Source: a virus
DNA length: 20,870 bases
Strand: one strand, 5' to 3'
Virus record (IMG/VR): IMGVR_UViG_3300021960_000647
Location: 1-20,870 of that record
In this document: one piece after another, positions 11,549 to 18,663 of the stretch
How the letters are laid out: every line of letters begins with the position of its first letter
Position numbering within the stretch: position 1 is the first letter of the stretch
Notes under the pieces: model-generated
What the model saw: the letters and a program-made list of their open reading frames with translations, nothing else
What the model was told of the DNA's origin: nothing
Database searches by the model: none
Program-made: the position numbers and the translations under genes

Positions 11549-13238
11549 TACTAACTTCATTACTAAGACAAACTGCGAGAAGTGTGGATCAAAAGATAAT
11601 GTTGGTGTTTGGGAAACAGAAGAAGGAAAGTATCACGGGTACTGTTTCTCACAGGAATGTGAAGCCCATTATAATTGGAACACGCTAGAGGATGTTGGAA
11701 TTGAAGGAAAAGGACATATGAGTACACAGAAAACGTCTTATAACCCTTCTAATAAAGGGGTGAGTTGGAAGACTCAACCTCTTGAAGATCGTGCTATCAT
11801 GCTTGATGCTGTTCAAAAGTTCCAGATCAAGACTGGCTCTAATGGTGAGATTGCTTTCCCGTTCTATAACAAAAACGGAGAAGTCGATTGGGTTAAGTAT
11901 AGGACACCTGACAAGGACTTCAAAGTACAAAAGAAGTCCGGTGCTAATTTCAATGATGCTCTCCTATTTGGTCAGAACCTCTTTCCTGCTGGTAAAGGGA
12001 CAGGTAAGTTCAAGAACATCATCACTATTGTAGAAGGTGAGTTTGATGCTGCATCAGCTTGGGAGCTCCTTGGACAGAAAGGCTCTGTAGTATCTCTCAA
12101 GAACGGAGCACAGTCAGTTAAGCAATCTTTGAAAAACCCTGATATTTATGAGTACCTTAACTCCTTTGACACTATCGTTGTTTGTTTCGACAATGACGAG
12201 GCAGGCAAGTCAGCAACCAAGACTTTCTGTTCGGCCTTCCATCCGAAGAAGCTCAAATTGTTCCCGCACCAGCCGGGGCTGAAAGATGCTAATGATTATC
12301 TGATGAAGGGGCTGTACAAGAAGTTCACGGACTTGTGGTGGAAGTCAGAACCTTATAAAGAAGATGGCATCATCGCTGCTGATACTCTTATTGGGAACAT
12401 TGTTAATAAGCCCCCACAGGTCTGCTATAGCTATCCTTGGGAGGGTTTGAATGAGAAGACATATGGCTGTCGTATGACTGAAATGGTCACTATCACAGCC
12501 ATGACGGGTGTAGGTAAGACACAGATTCTTCGTGAGTTTGACTATGGTATGCTGACTAACCCTGACCCCGTTTTGTTTACTGAGAACCTTCCTGATGGGT
12601 TTGTGCCAGAGAAGATAAAAGTCGGTATTCTTTCTATTGAGGAAGACCCGGAAGTATCTCTCGAGGGGCTTGCCAGCCTTCACCTGAACAAGAAGCTACA
12701 CCTTCCTGACGTACATAAAGACCCTGATGAAGTAACCACCGCTCTTAAAGAAATTGTATATGACGAAGATGGTGAGGTACGTCTATATTTCTATGACCAG
12801 TTTGGGTCTAATGAGATTGAGAACATCATCAATAAAATCTGGTTCATGGCTAAAGGCTTGGACTGTAATGTAGTAGTACTTGATCATATCAATATGGTTG
12901 TATCAGATCAGCGTCAGGAAGATGAACGTCGAGCCCTTGATGAAATTGCTACCAAGCTCAAGCAAATGACCAAGGATTTGAAGATCAACCTACATGTCGT
13001 TGCTCACCAGAACCGTGATGGTAAAATCCGTGGCACAGCAGCTATCGAGCAGTTAAGTAACACTGTTATCTTCGCTGAACGAGATATTGAAGCGGAGAAT
13101 GAGGAGCTTCGTAACACGACCTCCCTATCTATCCAGAAGTGCCGTTTTAGTGGCAAGACTGGACCGGCTGGTTGGTTGTATTATGATGATGAAACAGGCC
13201 GTATGATTGAAGTAGATTGCCCTACAATGGAGGTTTAA
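11541..13238 (+). CDS. T7 gp4-type bifunctional primase-helicase
   Basis: A 565-residue protein, the same length as T7 gp4 (566). Zinc-ribbon cysteines are C12, C15, C35 and C40. The TOPRIM primase core shows IVEGEFDAASAWELLG and VVCFDNDEAGKSA. The RecA-like helicase has Walker A MTGVGKT near residue 321, a Walker-B-like VVVLDHINMV near 447 and the RGTAAIEQL segment. It makes RNA primers and unwinds the fork with the polymerase at 13892. Unlike T7 gp4 it has no long acidic C-terminal tail; it ends EVDCPTMEV. It overlaps the amidase gene by 8 bases. An internal ATG at 11718 may give a shorter helicase-only form. Confidence 0.93.
   Translation: MADTNFITKTNCEKCGSKDNVGVWETEEGKYHGYCFSQECEAHYNWNTLEDVGIEGKGHMSTQKTSYNPSNKGVSWKTQPLEDRAIMLDAVQKFQIKTGSNGEIAFPFYNKNGEVDWVKYRTPDKDFKVQKKSGANFNDALLFGQNLFPAGKGTGKFKNIITIVEGEFDAASAWELLGQKGSVVSLKNGAQSVKQSLKNPDIYEYLNSFDTIVVCFDNDEAGKSATKTFCSAFHPKKLKLFPHQPGLKDANDYLMKGLYKKFTDLWWKSEPYKEDGIIAADTLIGNIVNKPPQVCYSYPWEGLNEKTYGCRMTEMVTITAMTGVGKTQILREFDYGMLTNPDPVLFTENLPDGFVPEKIKVGILSIEEDPEVSLEGLASLHLNKKLHLPDVHKDPDEVTTALKEIVYDEDGEVRLYFYDQFGSNEIENIINKIWFMAKGLDCNVVVLDHINMVVSDQRQEDERRALDEIATKLKQMTKDLKINLHVVAHQNRDGKIRGTAAIEQLSNTVIFAERDIEAENEELRNTTSLSIQKCRFSGKTGPAGWLYYDDETGRMIEVDCPTMEV
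11704..11720 (+). promoter_or_regulatory. Internal start for helicase-only form
   Basis: AAGGA at 11704-11708 lies 9 bases before the in-frame ATG at 11718 (Met60 of the primase-helicase), just after the zinc domain. T7 makes a 4B helicase from an internal start at Met64, so a similar product is plausible. Confidence 0.45.
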
Positions 13239-13319
13239 ATGGGAAAGATACTACTACGTATATGTATGATGATTGTGTTTGCCGGTGTAGGGGCTGCTGT
13301 TAGCAGTAAAAAGAAATAA
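13239..13319 (+). CDS. 26-residue single-pass membrane peptide
   Basis: The ATG follows directly on the stop of the primase-helicase, with GGAGG in the last codons as ribosome-binding site. The peptide is almost one hydrophobic helix (ILLRICMMIVFAGVGAAV) with a lysine-rich end (SSKKK), a positive-outside or inside anchor. It lies near another small membrane protein at 13534 and the amidase is nearby, so a holin-like or membrane-stress role can be imagined, but nothing more specific is shown. Confidence 0.5.
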   Translation: MGKILLRICMMIVFAGVGAAVSSKKK

Positions 13320-13324
13320 CAACA

Positions 13325-13522
13325 ATGGATGAAGAACAACCACTTGAACTCCTGTATGATGCTATAGCTAATAACAAGTCCTTGGGGAATATACACTTTT
13401 GGAAAAGTGATATACACTACACAAGGGCAGCTATACACTACGCCACTGGCGTATATCTAACCTTGAAAGAAACTCACAGATACCTTGTAGAAGAAGGATT
13501 GATAAAAGAACATGACAGATAG
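13325..13522 (+). CDS. Hypothetical 65-residue protein
   Basis: A small protein starting MDEEQPLELLYDAIANNKSL, with an ANNKSLGNIHFWKS core and a helix-like second half (THRYLVEEGLIKEH) that looks like the recognition half of a helix-turn-helix (VYLTLKETHRYLVEEGLI). It may be a small DNA-binding protein, but I cannot assign a family. The start sits 5 bases after the stop of the membrane peptide at 13239-13319. Confidence 0.5.
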   Translation: MDEEQPLELLYDAIANNKSLGNIHFWKSDIHYTRAAIHYATGVYLTLKETHRYLVEEGLIKEHDR

Positions 13523-13533
13523 AGAATACGTTG

Positions 13534-13701
13534 ATGAAGTGCAAGAATAACGTGTGGAAAACATGGGCAAGAGCCCTTGGGGGAAAATCTGGTAATTCTG
13601 ACAAAGAGGCTGATGCAGTAGCTAGAGTTAGAACATCAATCATCATCTTTGAAGTAATTGTCGGTGGGTTTATCATCGCCAACGCTATTAGACACTGGTA
13701 G
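13534..13701 (+). CDS. Small membrane protein, 55 residues
   Basis: A frame of 55 residues. The N-terminus is basic (MKCKNNVWKTWARALGGKS), followed by a charged linker (SDKEADAVARVR) and one hydrophobic helix (TSIIIFEVIVGGFIIANAI) close to the end (RHW). This predicts a single-pass membrane protein with a cytoplasmic basic head. The ATG has only a weak GA-rich ribosome-binding site (GAATACGTTG) and it overlaps a 12-codon frame, so the start is not certain. It could be a holin or pinholin candidate, given that no other holin is evident; that is inference. Confidence 0.5.
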   Translation: MKCKNNVWKTWARALGGKSGNSDKEADAVARVRTSIIIFEVIVGGFIIANAIRHW

Positions 13702-13710
13702 AGGGCTTTA

Positions 13711-13914
13711 ATGAGCATATACGATGATTACGAAGTACTAGAGCAAATTTTTATGGTTACTAAGGATGAATATGATGAGCTTGTCAGGTGGTTAGACGAA
13801 AATGTACTTGACAACCGCATTTCCTTAAACTATAATGAGAACTTCCGGGGTAGGCTATCACTTACCCACACAGAACTCATGGAGAAGCTGAATGAAAGTA
13901 ATTCTGGACATTGA
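13711..13914 (+). CDS. Hypothetical acidic protein
   Basis: A 67-residue acidic protein, not recognised. Two helices dominate: DYEVLEQIFMVTKDEYDELV and LTHTELMEKLNESN, with a middle DENVLDNRISLNYNENF. The start is a clear ATG after AGGGCTTTA. It carries the perfect promoter at 13808-13836 and its end overlaps the DNA polymerase start by 23 bases. Confidence 0.5.
   Translation: MSIYDDYEVLEQIFMVTKDEYDELVRWLDENVLDNRISLNYNENFRGRLSLTHTELMEKLNESNSGH
13808..13836 (+). promoter_or_regulatory. Perfect-consensus promoter ahead of DNA polymerase
   Basis: TTGACA (13808-13813), a 17-base spacer and TATAAT (13831-13836), both boxes identical to the sigma-70 consensus. It is buried in the previous gene, about 55 bases before the polymerase ATG at 13892. 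Confidence 0.75.
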
Positions 13915-15799
13915 GGCTGACAACTTCCTAAAAGAAGTTAAGAACATCTGGTGTATTGTGGTAAAAGAATACCACAAGAACAACTGGTGGGTGTTCGATA
14001 GCGAAGCCTTGGTACCAGAGTATTATCATAGTAAGCCTCGGTTTCCTTTAGAGGACTTTAACGACTTCTCTAAAGACATTGACACCATGATTGGACATAA
14101 TCTTCTCGGTTATGACTTGCTTGTTCTTGAAAAGTTACTTGGCGTTAAATTCCCTGTGACGAAAGTAGAAGATACCCTTGTCATGTCTTTGATGTTCAAC
14201 CCTGATCGTCGGGATAAACACGGGATGCACTCTCTTGATGCTTGGGGAGAGCGTTTAGGTAAACGCAAGATAAAGTTCAATGAGTTCCATGAGTACTCAG
14301 GAGAAATGTTAGAGTACTGCGTAGGTGACGTTGAAGTTAATGAACGTCTTTATGATGCGCTGTTGAAGGAAGGTAAGAAACAGCCTCCTGATGCCCTTCG
14401 AGTAGAACACTCGGTATACTACCTTATGCAGAAGGCAGCCGAAAGGGGTGTCGAATTTGACCTTGAGCGTGCCCAAAAGCTACAGGCCAAGCTGAAACAA
14501 AAAGCTGCTATCCTTGAACGTGAGGTTTATAAGGTCTGGTCTAAAGCTGCCAAGCCTTATAAGACCGCCTCCAAGGACCGTACATATACTCCTAAGTACA
14601 CCAAGGATGGCTCTTTGAGTAAGGTAGGGCTGAACTGGCTTGATGGAGATTTGGAGCTTGCTGAGGAAATCCTATTCCCCGGTGCTCCTTGTACACCTAT
14701 TGTGTGGGAGCCGTTCAACCTTGGTAGTTCTAAACAAGTTATCAATAAGCTGAACGCTGTAGGGTGGGAACCAGAGGACGTTACAGATGCTCACGAGAAG
14801 ATGATTAATGATCTTGATCGTGGCAAGAACGATATTCCTCAGAGTTACATCGACCATATGCAGACGTATGGCTGGAAAGTCAATGAAAAGAACCTTGGAA
14901 CGGTCTCCAAGAATGCTCCTAAGCCTGTCAGGGCGCTTGCTAAGTGGCGAATGTTCTCCTCACGGGTGAATACCCTCCAACAGTGGATGGATGCAGTATC
15001 AGAGGAAACTGGCCGGGTACATGGAGAGATTTTCCCTATTGGAACACCAACGCACCGCATGAGACACAGAAACCCTAACCTTGGCAATATCCCCGGTGCA
15101 GATGCTCCTTATGGCTTGGAATGTCGTCGTTGTTTCTATATTCCAGAGGATGACTATGTAATGGTCGGCACAGATGCTTTCAAACTGGAACTCTGCTGTA
15201 TCGCTAACGAAACTAAAGACCCCGGCTTGCTAGGTGCTTTGTCTCGTCGAGAGGATATGTGGGCAGTACTTCAAGAGCTAATTGACCTGCCGACTAAGAA
15301 AGTAACTAAGTCAACGACTTATGCGTATTGCTATGGAGCACAGAATCCTCGTCTTGGGTTGGTAGCTTTTGGAGGTGGCGCTAAAGAGGGCGCTAAAGTA
15401 CGAGACAAGATTCGTAAGAACATCCCTAATCTACAGAAGTCAGTGGACTCAGCGAATAACCAGTCTCGTCGATTTGGGAAGGTACAGGCTATTGATGGTC
15501 GGTGGTTGCACTCCCGTTATCATCACTCGTCCTTCAATCTTAAAATGCAGGGGAACGGGGCTATTGTGTGTAAGCGTTGGCTCTTGAAGATTATGAGAGA
15601 AGTCTACAGAGAGAAGTTGGATGTTACTTTGTTATTGGCAGTTCACGATGAATACCAATTTAAAGTACATAAGAAAGATGTAGACAGATTTAAAGAAATC
15701 TGTGAGAGTACTATTGGAGAGGTTGGAGAGGAACTTAACATGCTTCTTCCTCTTATGTCAGATGTTATGGTGGGGAGGTCTTGGGACCAGACTCACTGA
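13892..15799 (+). CDS. T7 gp5-type family A DNA polymerase
   Basis: A 635-residue polymerase with a 3'-5' exonuclease. Exonuclease motif I is D6-I-E8, and the third motif includes YCVGDVEV. Polymerase motif A holds D428 (GTDAFKLEL), motif B contains K473 and Y477 (TKSTTYAYCYGA), and motif C is H585-D586-E587 (VHDEYQF). Y477 corresponds to Pol I residue 762, a position said to affect nucleotide selectivity. Two usual arginines differ: motif A has Cys435 instead of Arg and motif B has Lys469 where Arg is common. T7 has 704 residues; a segment before FNLGSSKQ is shorter than the T7 thioredoxin-binding insert but may be its remnant. It replicates DNA with the primase-helicase. Confidence 0.95.
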   Translation: MKVILDIEADNFLKEVKNIWCIVVKEYHKNNWWVFDSEALVPEYYHSKPRFPLEDFNDFSKDIDTMIGHNLLGYDLLVLEKLLGVKFPVTKVEDTLVMSLMFNPDRRDKHGMHSLDAWGERLGKRKIKFNEFHEYSGEMLEYCVGDVEVNERLYDALLKEGKKQPPDALRVEHSVYYLMQKAAERGVEFDLERAQKLQAKLKQKAAILEREVYKVWSKAAKPYKTASKDRTYTPKYTKDGSLSKVGLNWLDGDLELAEEILFPGAPCTPIVWEPFNLGSSKQVINKLNAVGWEPEDVTDAHEKMINDLDRGKNDIPQSYIDHMQTYGWKVNEKNLGTVSKNAPKPVRALAKWRMFSSRVNTLQQWMDAVSEETGRVHGEIFPIGTPTHRMRHRNPNLGNIPGADAPYGLECRRCFYIPEDDYVMVGTDAFKLELCCIANETKDPGLLGALSRREDMWAVLQELIDLPTKKVTKSTTYAYCYGAQNPRLGLVAFGGGAKEGAKVRDKIRKNIPNLQKSVDSANNQSRRFGKVQAIDGRWLHSRYHHSSFNLKMQGNGAIVCKRWLLKIMREVYREKLDVTLLLAVHDEYQFKVHKKDVDRFKEICESTIGEVGEELNMLLPLMSDVMVGRSWDQTH

Positions 15800-15846
15800 T
15801 TGATGCTTGGAGATACACGAGAGGGGGGTAAAAAGCGATAAAGTAC

Positions 15847-15874
15847 TTGACAAACACGAGAAATGTGTTATAAT
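15847..15874 (+). promoter_or_regulatory. Strong promoter of the SSB gene
   Basis: TTGACA (15847-15852), a 16-base spacer and TATAAT (15869-15874), both perfect. It lies in the only sizeable gap within the replication cluster and drives 15928. Confidence 0.75.
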
Positions 15875-15927
15875 TAGCGTTCTCTTTGATTAACTTCAAA
15901 GAAACTACCTAGAAAATGGAGAATTAA

Positions 15928-16452
15928 ATGGCTAAAAAGAAAGAAAAAGAATACAAGGTCTTCCGAGGGAAAGCCTACTGGTTCAATAACCTGTTGAATA
16001 AGAACAAGTATAGCGACAAGTACGAGCTTGTCCTCGGAAATTTGTCTGAGGAGCAGGTGAAACTGGCTAAGGATACAGGCTTGTATGTACGGAGTAATGT
16101 GCCGGGCAAAGAAGAACAAGGAAGCTGGGTTAAGTTTAAATCCGGGTTCCCTCCCCGTAAGTTCAAGGACCGTACTAATCGTATTCTGAGTGAATATGAC
16201 GTACAAGAGCTTGGAGTAGGTAACGGCTCTGATGTAGCTGTACGAGTAAACATCTGGCATTATGAGCCTAATGCCTCTATGCAGGGGGCGACTGGTGTTG
16301 CGGGGAGCGTTGAGGCTGTTCAGCTTATTAATGTCATCGAGTATGATAGTGATGATGGTTTTGAAAACTATGATTCCGAAGAAAATGAACAGGAAGAAGT
16401 ACCTGACTATGATGACACCGACGAGGAGTTGAACGACGAAGTTCCCTTTTAA
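15928..16452 (+). CDS. gp2.5-type single-stranded DNA-binding protein
   Basis: A 174-residue protein with a basic, aromatic N-terminal half (AKKKEKEYKVFRGKAYWFNN) and a very acidic C-terminal tail that ends DDTDEELNDEVPF. An acidic tail ending in phenylalanine is the hallmark of T7 gp2.5 and of bacterial SSBs, where it contacts the polymerase, helicase and other partners. T7 gp2.5 is 232 residues, so this copy is shorter. The beta-barrel core shows FKSGFPPRKFKDRTNRIL and VAVRVNIWHYEPNAS. It coats single-stranded DNA at the fork and in recombination. The ATG follows TGGAGAATTAA, under its own strong promoter. Confidence 0.88.
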   Translation: MAKKKEKEYKVFRGKAYWFNNLLNKNKYSDKYELVLGNLSEEQVKLAKDTGLYVRSNVPGKEEQGSWVKFKSGFPPRKFKDRTNRILSEYDVQELGVGNGSDVAVRVNIWHYEPNASMQGATGVAGSVEAVQLINVIEYDSDDGFENYDSEENEQEEVPDYDDTDEELNDEVPF

Positions 16453-16655
16453 AATCTAGTGAGATAGTGTTATTGGACCTTTACACTATCTCTATAGAAG
16501 GCTAGGGTACTGAGCCAAAGGAGTGTGCCTGTCTACTACGACATACGTAGCCGTCATGGTCGAACTGACGAAAACGCTTCGCTACTAAGTAGTTGGGGAC
16601 GCTTGTAACAAAGGACTGGTCTACCATCCCCATTTTAAACTCAGGAGATTTCCTT
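16453..16655 (+). promoter_or_regulatory. Structured leader before the exonuclease gene
   Basis: About 200 bases with no clear gene. GAGATAGTGT (16461-16470) and ACACTATCTC (16483-16492) form a perfect 10-bp stem with a 12-base loop and no T tail. Smaller stems follow: CTACG/CGTAG near 16536-16550 and CGTCA/TGACG near 16552-16570. The gap in an otherwise compact operon, with a TTG start at the end, suggests post-transcriptional control. Confidence 0.4.
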
Positions 16656-17516
16656 TTGCCGAAGACAATCGACACACTATCACAAGACATCCGAGACATC
16701 ATCGACGAAGGTTTTATTCCTTCCGAGGAGAACTTGGAAGTAATGGCCGAGAACATCAAAGACCTCTTAAGAACTCGCTTTACAGACTACAAGGAGAAGG
16801 GTGAACCAAAAACCCTTCGTATGTCTAATTTAGGTAAAGGCATGAGGGCCTTGTACTATGACTTGAAGGAAGAAAACCCGCCTAACCAGATTTACTCCGC
16901 AGAGAACCGTGTACGGTTCCTTATTGGAGACCTGTTAGAGCAGTTGTTTATCTTCTTTATCAAGGAAGCTGGACATGAACTTTCCAGTGAACAGCTAGAG
17001 TTGGAGATTGACGGTGTTCTCGGCCACCCTGATGGAGTAGTGGATGGTGTTCCTCTCGATATTAAAACAGCCAGTACTTATTCTTATCGAGATAAGTTTG
17101 CTAATGGGAACCTTCTTCTTAATCCTGATAGTGATAGCTTTGGATATGTTGGACAGATTTCTGCCTATGCTCAGGCTCTCGGAGCTAAACAAGCGGCTTT
17201 CCTAGCTATTGATAAACAGAATGGTGATTGGTGTGTGCTGGAAGTCGATGAAATGGACATGATTAATGCCTCTGATCGGATTGCTGATGTTCGCCATCAT
17301 CTTGATAATGATGAACTTCCAGAACGATGCTATGAGCCTGTTACGCACAAGAACGGGAATATTGAGTTGAACAAGAATTGTTTTTGGTGTCGCCATAAGC
17401 ATGAATGCCATAGTGACGCTAATGACGGACAGGGTATTAGGACGTTCCAGTACTCTAACAAAAAGGTAGACTTTATTCATATTGAAAAGCTACCTAAAGT
17501 AGATGAAGTTATATAG
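16656..17516 (+). CDS. RecB/Cas4-like PD-(D/E)XK exonuclease
   Basis: A 286-residue protein if it starts at TTG 16656, chosen because AGGAG (16643-16647) lies 8 bases upstream; other in-frame starts lack such a site. The nuclease core reads GHPDGVVDGVPLDIKTAS: D126, D135 and K137 are the catalytic PD-(D/E)XK residues, and GQISAYAQALG follows as the usual helix with Gln. A C-terminal CX2CX5C cluster (NCFWCRHKHEC) may hold a zinc or iron-sulfur site as in Cas4/AddB relatives. It occupies the place of T7 gp6 exonuclease, next to SSB and the small endonuclease, and probably degrades or resects DNA in recombination and host DNA breakdown. Confidence 0.8.
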   Translation: MPKTIDTLSQDIRDIIDEGFIPSEENLEVMAENIKDLLRTRFTDYKEKGEPKTLRMSNLGKGMRALYYDLKEENPPNQIYSAENRVRFLIGDLLEQLFIFFIKEAGHELSSEQLELEIDGVLGHPDGVVDGVPLDIKTASTYSYRDKFANGNLLLNPDSDSFGYVGQISAYAQALGAKQAAFLAIDKQNGDWCVLEVDEMDMINASDRIADVRHHLDNDELPERCYEPVTHKNGNIELNKNCFWCRHKHECHSDANDGQGIRTFQYSNKKVDFIHIEKLPKVDEVI

Positions 17517-17526
17517 GAGGTAAATT

Positions 17527-17781
17527 ATGAACCTAGTAAACGTATCCTTTAAAGACGGCACACTTGGTCAGTACCCTGTTACTGAACCGTCGAAGGACTT
17601 GAGCGTAACAGCACAAACTATTACACTAACCTCTGTAAGTGGGGCGCTCAATATTATTTTGCGAGAGAATGTAAAAGAACTCTCGGTAGTAAAGGTAGAA
17701 GTCAATGAAGACACAAGCACGGAAGGCGAAAGGTCGTCGGCTCCAGCAGTGGACTCAGGACCAGATACTACAGAGGACTAA
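17527..17781 (+). CDS. Hypothetical 84-residue protein
   Basis: Not recognised. It has a very strong ribosome-binding site (AGGAGG, 7 bases before the ATG). The first half is beta-rich (NLVNVSFKDGTLGQYPVTEP, TITLTSVSGALNIILRE), the second is acidic and disordered (SGPDTTED at the end, rich in Ser, Thr, Glu). The last 77 bases are shared, in another frame, with the endonuclease gene that starts at 17705, so the acidic tail may simply be the consequence of the overlap. Confidence 0.55.
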   Translation: MNLVNVSFKDGTLGQYPVTEPSKDLSVTAQTITLTSVSGALNIILRENVKELSVVKVEVNEDTSTEGERSSAPAVDSGPDTTED

Positions 17782-18067
17782 TCTCTCAGAGGAGGATGTT
17801 CGCTCTACACCTATGGGAACTCAGGGGGCTGACTTATTGATGTCGAGAGCAGCTTATGAGACCTTCCCTTATAGTATCGAATGTAAGAACCAAGAGAAGT
17901 TCAAAGGCATCTATGATATAGTCCAACAAGCTATAGACCAAGATGATGGATATGAGCCTCTTGTTATCCTCAAAATGAACCATAAGAAACCTTTAGTGGT
18001 TTTGGATGCCGAGCATTTCTTTGACTTGGTGTTACAAAACCCCGGACAGAATGAAGAATTGTCATAG
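17705..18067 (+). CDS. Small PD-(D/E)XK phage endonuclease
   Basis: A 120-residue protein starting MKTQARKAKGRRLQQWTQDQ. It resembles a widespread phage family annotated as a Holliday-junction resolvase or endonuclease: a basic N-terminal helix, then SEEDVRSTPMGTQGADLLMS with D43, then YSIECKNQEK with E59 and K61 forming the (D/E)xK pair, and PLVILKMNHKKPLVVLDAEHFFDL. T7 endonuclease I is a different sequence, so this is likely an analogue. It would resolve branched intermediates or cut host DNA. The ATG at 17705 lies within the previous gene, with AGAAG before it. Confidence 0.75.
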   Translation: MKTQARKAKGRRLQQWTQDQILQRTNLSEEDVRSTPMGTQGADLLMSRAAYETFPYSIECKNQEKFKGIYDIVQQAIDQDDGYEPLVILKMNHKKPLVVLDAEHFFDLVLQNPGQNEELS

Positions 18068-18080
18068 GAGTTATAACAAA

Positions 18081-18305
18081 ATGAAGACAATTAGAATGAC
18101 AGTTGATCTGGAGTATGATGATGAACAAATGCATGGAAACAACCTCGAAGAAATTGAGTGGTTCCATAAAGAAATCCTACGGGACGGAGGGCTTACTCTT
18201 CATAGTAACGAGCTAGGCGATATCATCGGTGACATCACTTTGATTCGAGAAGAACCTAAGAGTACTCCTAACTCTCGCACAAGAAAATCATATAGTCCGA
18301 TGTAA
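18081..18305 (+). CDS. Hypothetical acidic protein
   Basis: A 74-residue protein, not recognised. The ATG at 18081 follows AGGAG (18066-18070); a longer frame from 18006 is rejected because it lacks a site and overlaps the endonuclease. The sequence is acidic, with DLEYDDEQMHGNNLEEIEW, then a short helix, GGLTLHSNELGDIIGDITL and a basic tail (RTRKSYSPM). The next gene starts in its stop codon. Confidence 0.55.
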   Translation: MKTIRMTVDLEYDDEQMHGNNLEEIEWFHKEILRDGGLTLHSNELGDIIGDITLIREEPKSTPNSRTRKSYSPM

Positions 18306-18574
18306 TGCCTAGACGCAAAGGACTCACTAACGTATACGTTATCTACTCTAGGTTCTTAAAGCGTATACTAACAAATAGTCGAGGAGAAATGTTCCTCTAT
18401 CAGAACTTTACAGACGCTAAGAAGGGGGCTGCGGCCATTCTCAAAAATGTCTTGAAGAGTGATGAAAGAATGGAGCTAGTGATTGTTGAGTGTAAGCTCA
18501 ATGAGTACGCTCATGTGGACTATCGACGCTCAGATAGGTCGATTAAAAGGGACAAGATGACAAAATCCACTTGA
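18305..18574 (+). CDS. Hypothetical basic protein
   Basis: An 89-residue protein, not recognised. It starts in a TAATG junction with the previous gene. It is basic at both ends (MPRRKGLTNVYVIYSRFLKR and SDRSIKRDKMTKST) with a middle YQNFTDAKKGAAAILKNVLK helix and a VIVECKLNEYAHV strand. The last codons overlap the -35 box of the promoter at 18571. It could be nucleic-acid-binding, on composition alone. Confidence 0.5.
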   Translation: MPRRKGLTNVYVIYSRFLKRILTNSRGEMFLYQNFTDAKKGAAAILKNVLKSDERMELVIVECKLNEYAHVDYRRSDRSIKRDKMTKST

Positions 18575-18598
18575 CTTTTTAGCCCTATCTGATATAAC
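18571..18598 (+). promoter_or_regulatory. Promoter immediately ahead of a terminator
   Basis: TTGACT (18571-18576), a 16-base spacer and TATAAC (18593-18598). Transcription would start near 18605 and meet the terminator at 18614-18637 at once. Confidence 0.5.
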
Positions 18599-18613
18599 TA
18601 TATGTCCCTTTCA

Positions 18614-18637
18614 AGCCGATTTCATATCGGCTTTTTT
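18614..18637 (+). terminator. Rho-independent terminator before nrdJ
   Basis: AGCCGAT (18614-18620) and ATCGGCT (18626-18632) enclose a 5-base loop and are followed by T(6). It closes the 15847-18574 transcription unit and sits between a promoter and the ribonucleotide reductase gene. Confidence 0.8.
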
Positions 18638-18663
18638 AGTCTCTAACACACAAGGAAATAATA

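Noticed and set aside
13512-13550. 12-codon frame MTDREYVDEVQE before 13534
   Set aside because: Too short to stand alone and without a clear ribosome-binding site; it overlaps the more plausible 55-residue frame.
16552-16570. tRNA-like T-arm (GGTCGAAC) near the exonuclease leader
   Set aside because: The loop is 9 bases rather than 7 and there is no acceptor stem, D-arm or anticodon arm around it.
16593-16655. Longer exonuclease start at TTG 16593
   Set aside because: No ribosome-binding site upstream; the TTG at 16656 has AGGAG at 8 bases and gives a family-like N-terminus.
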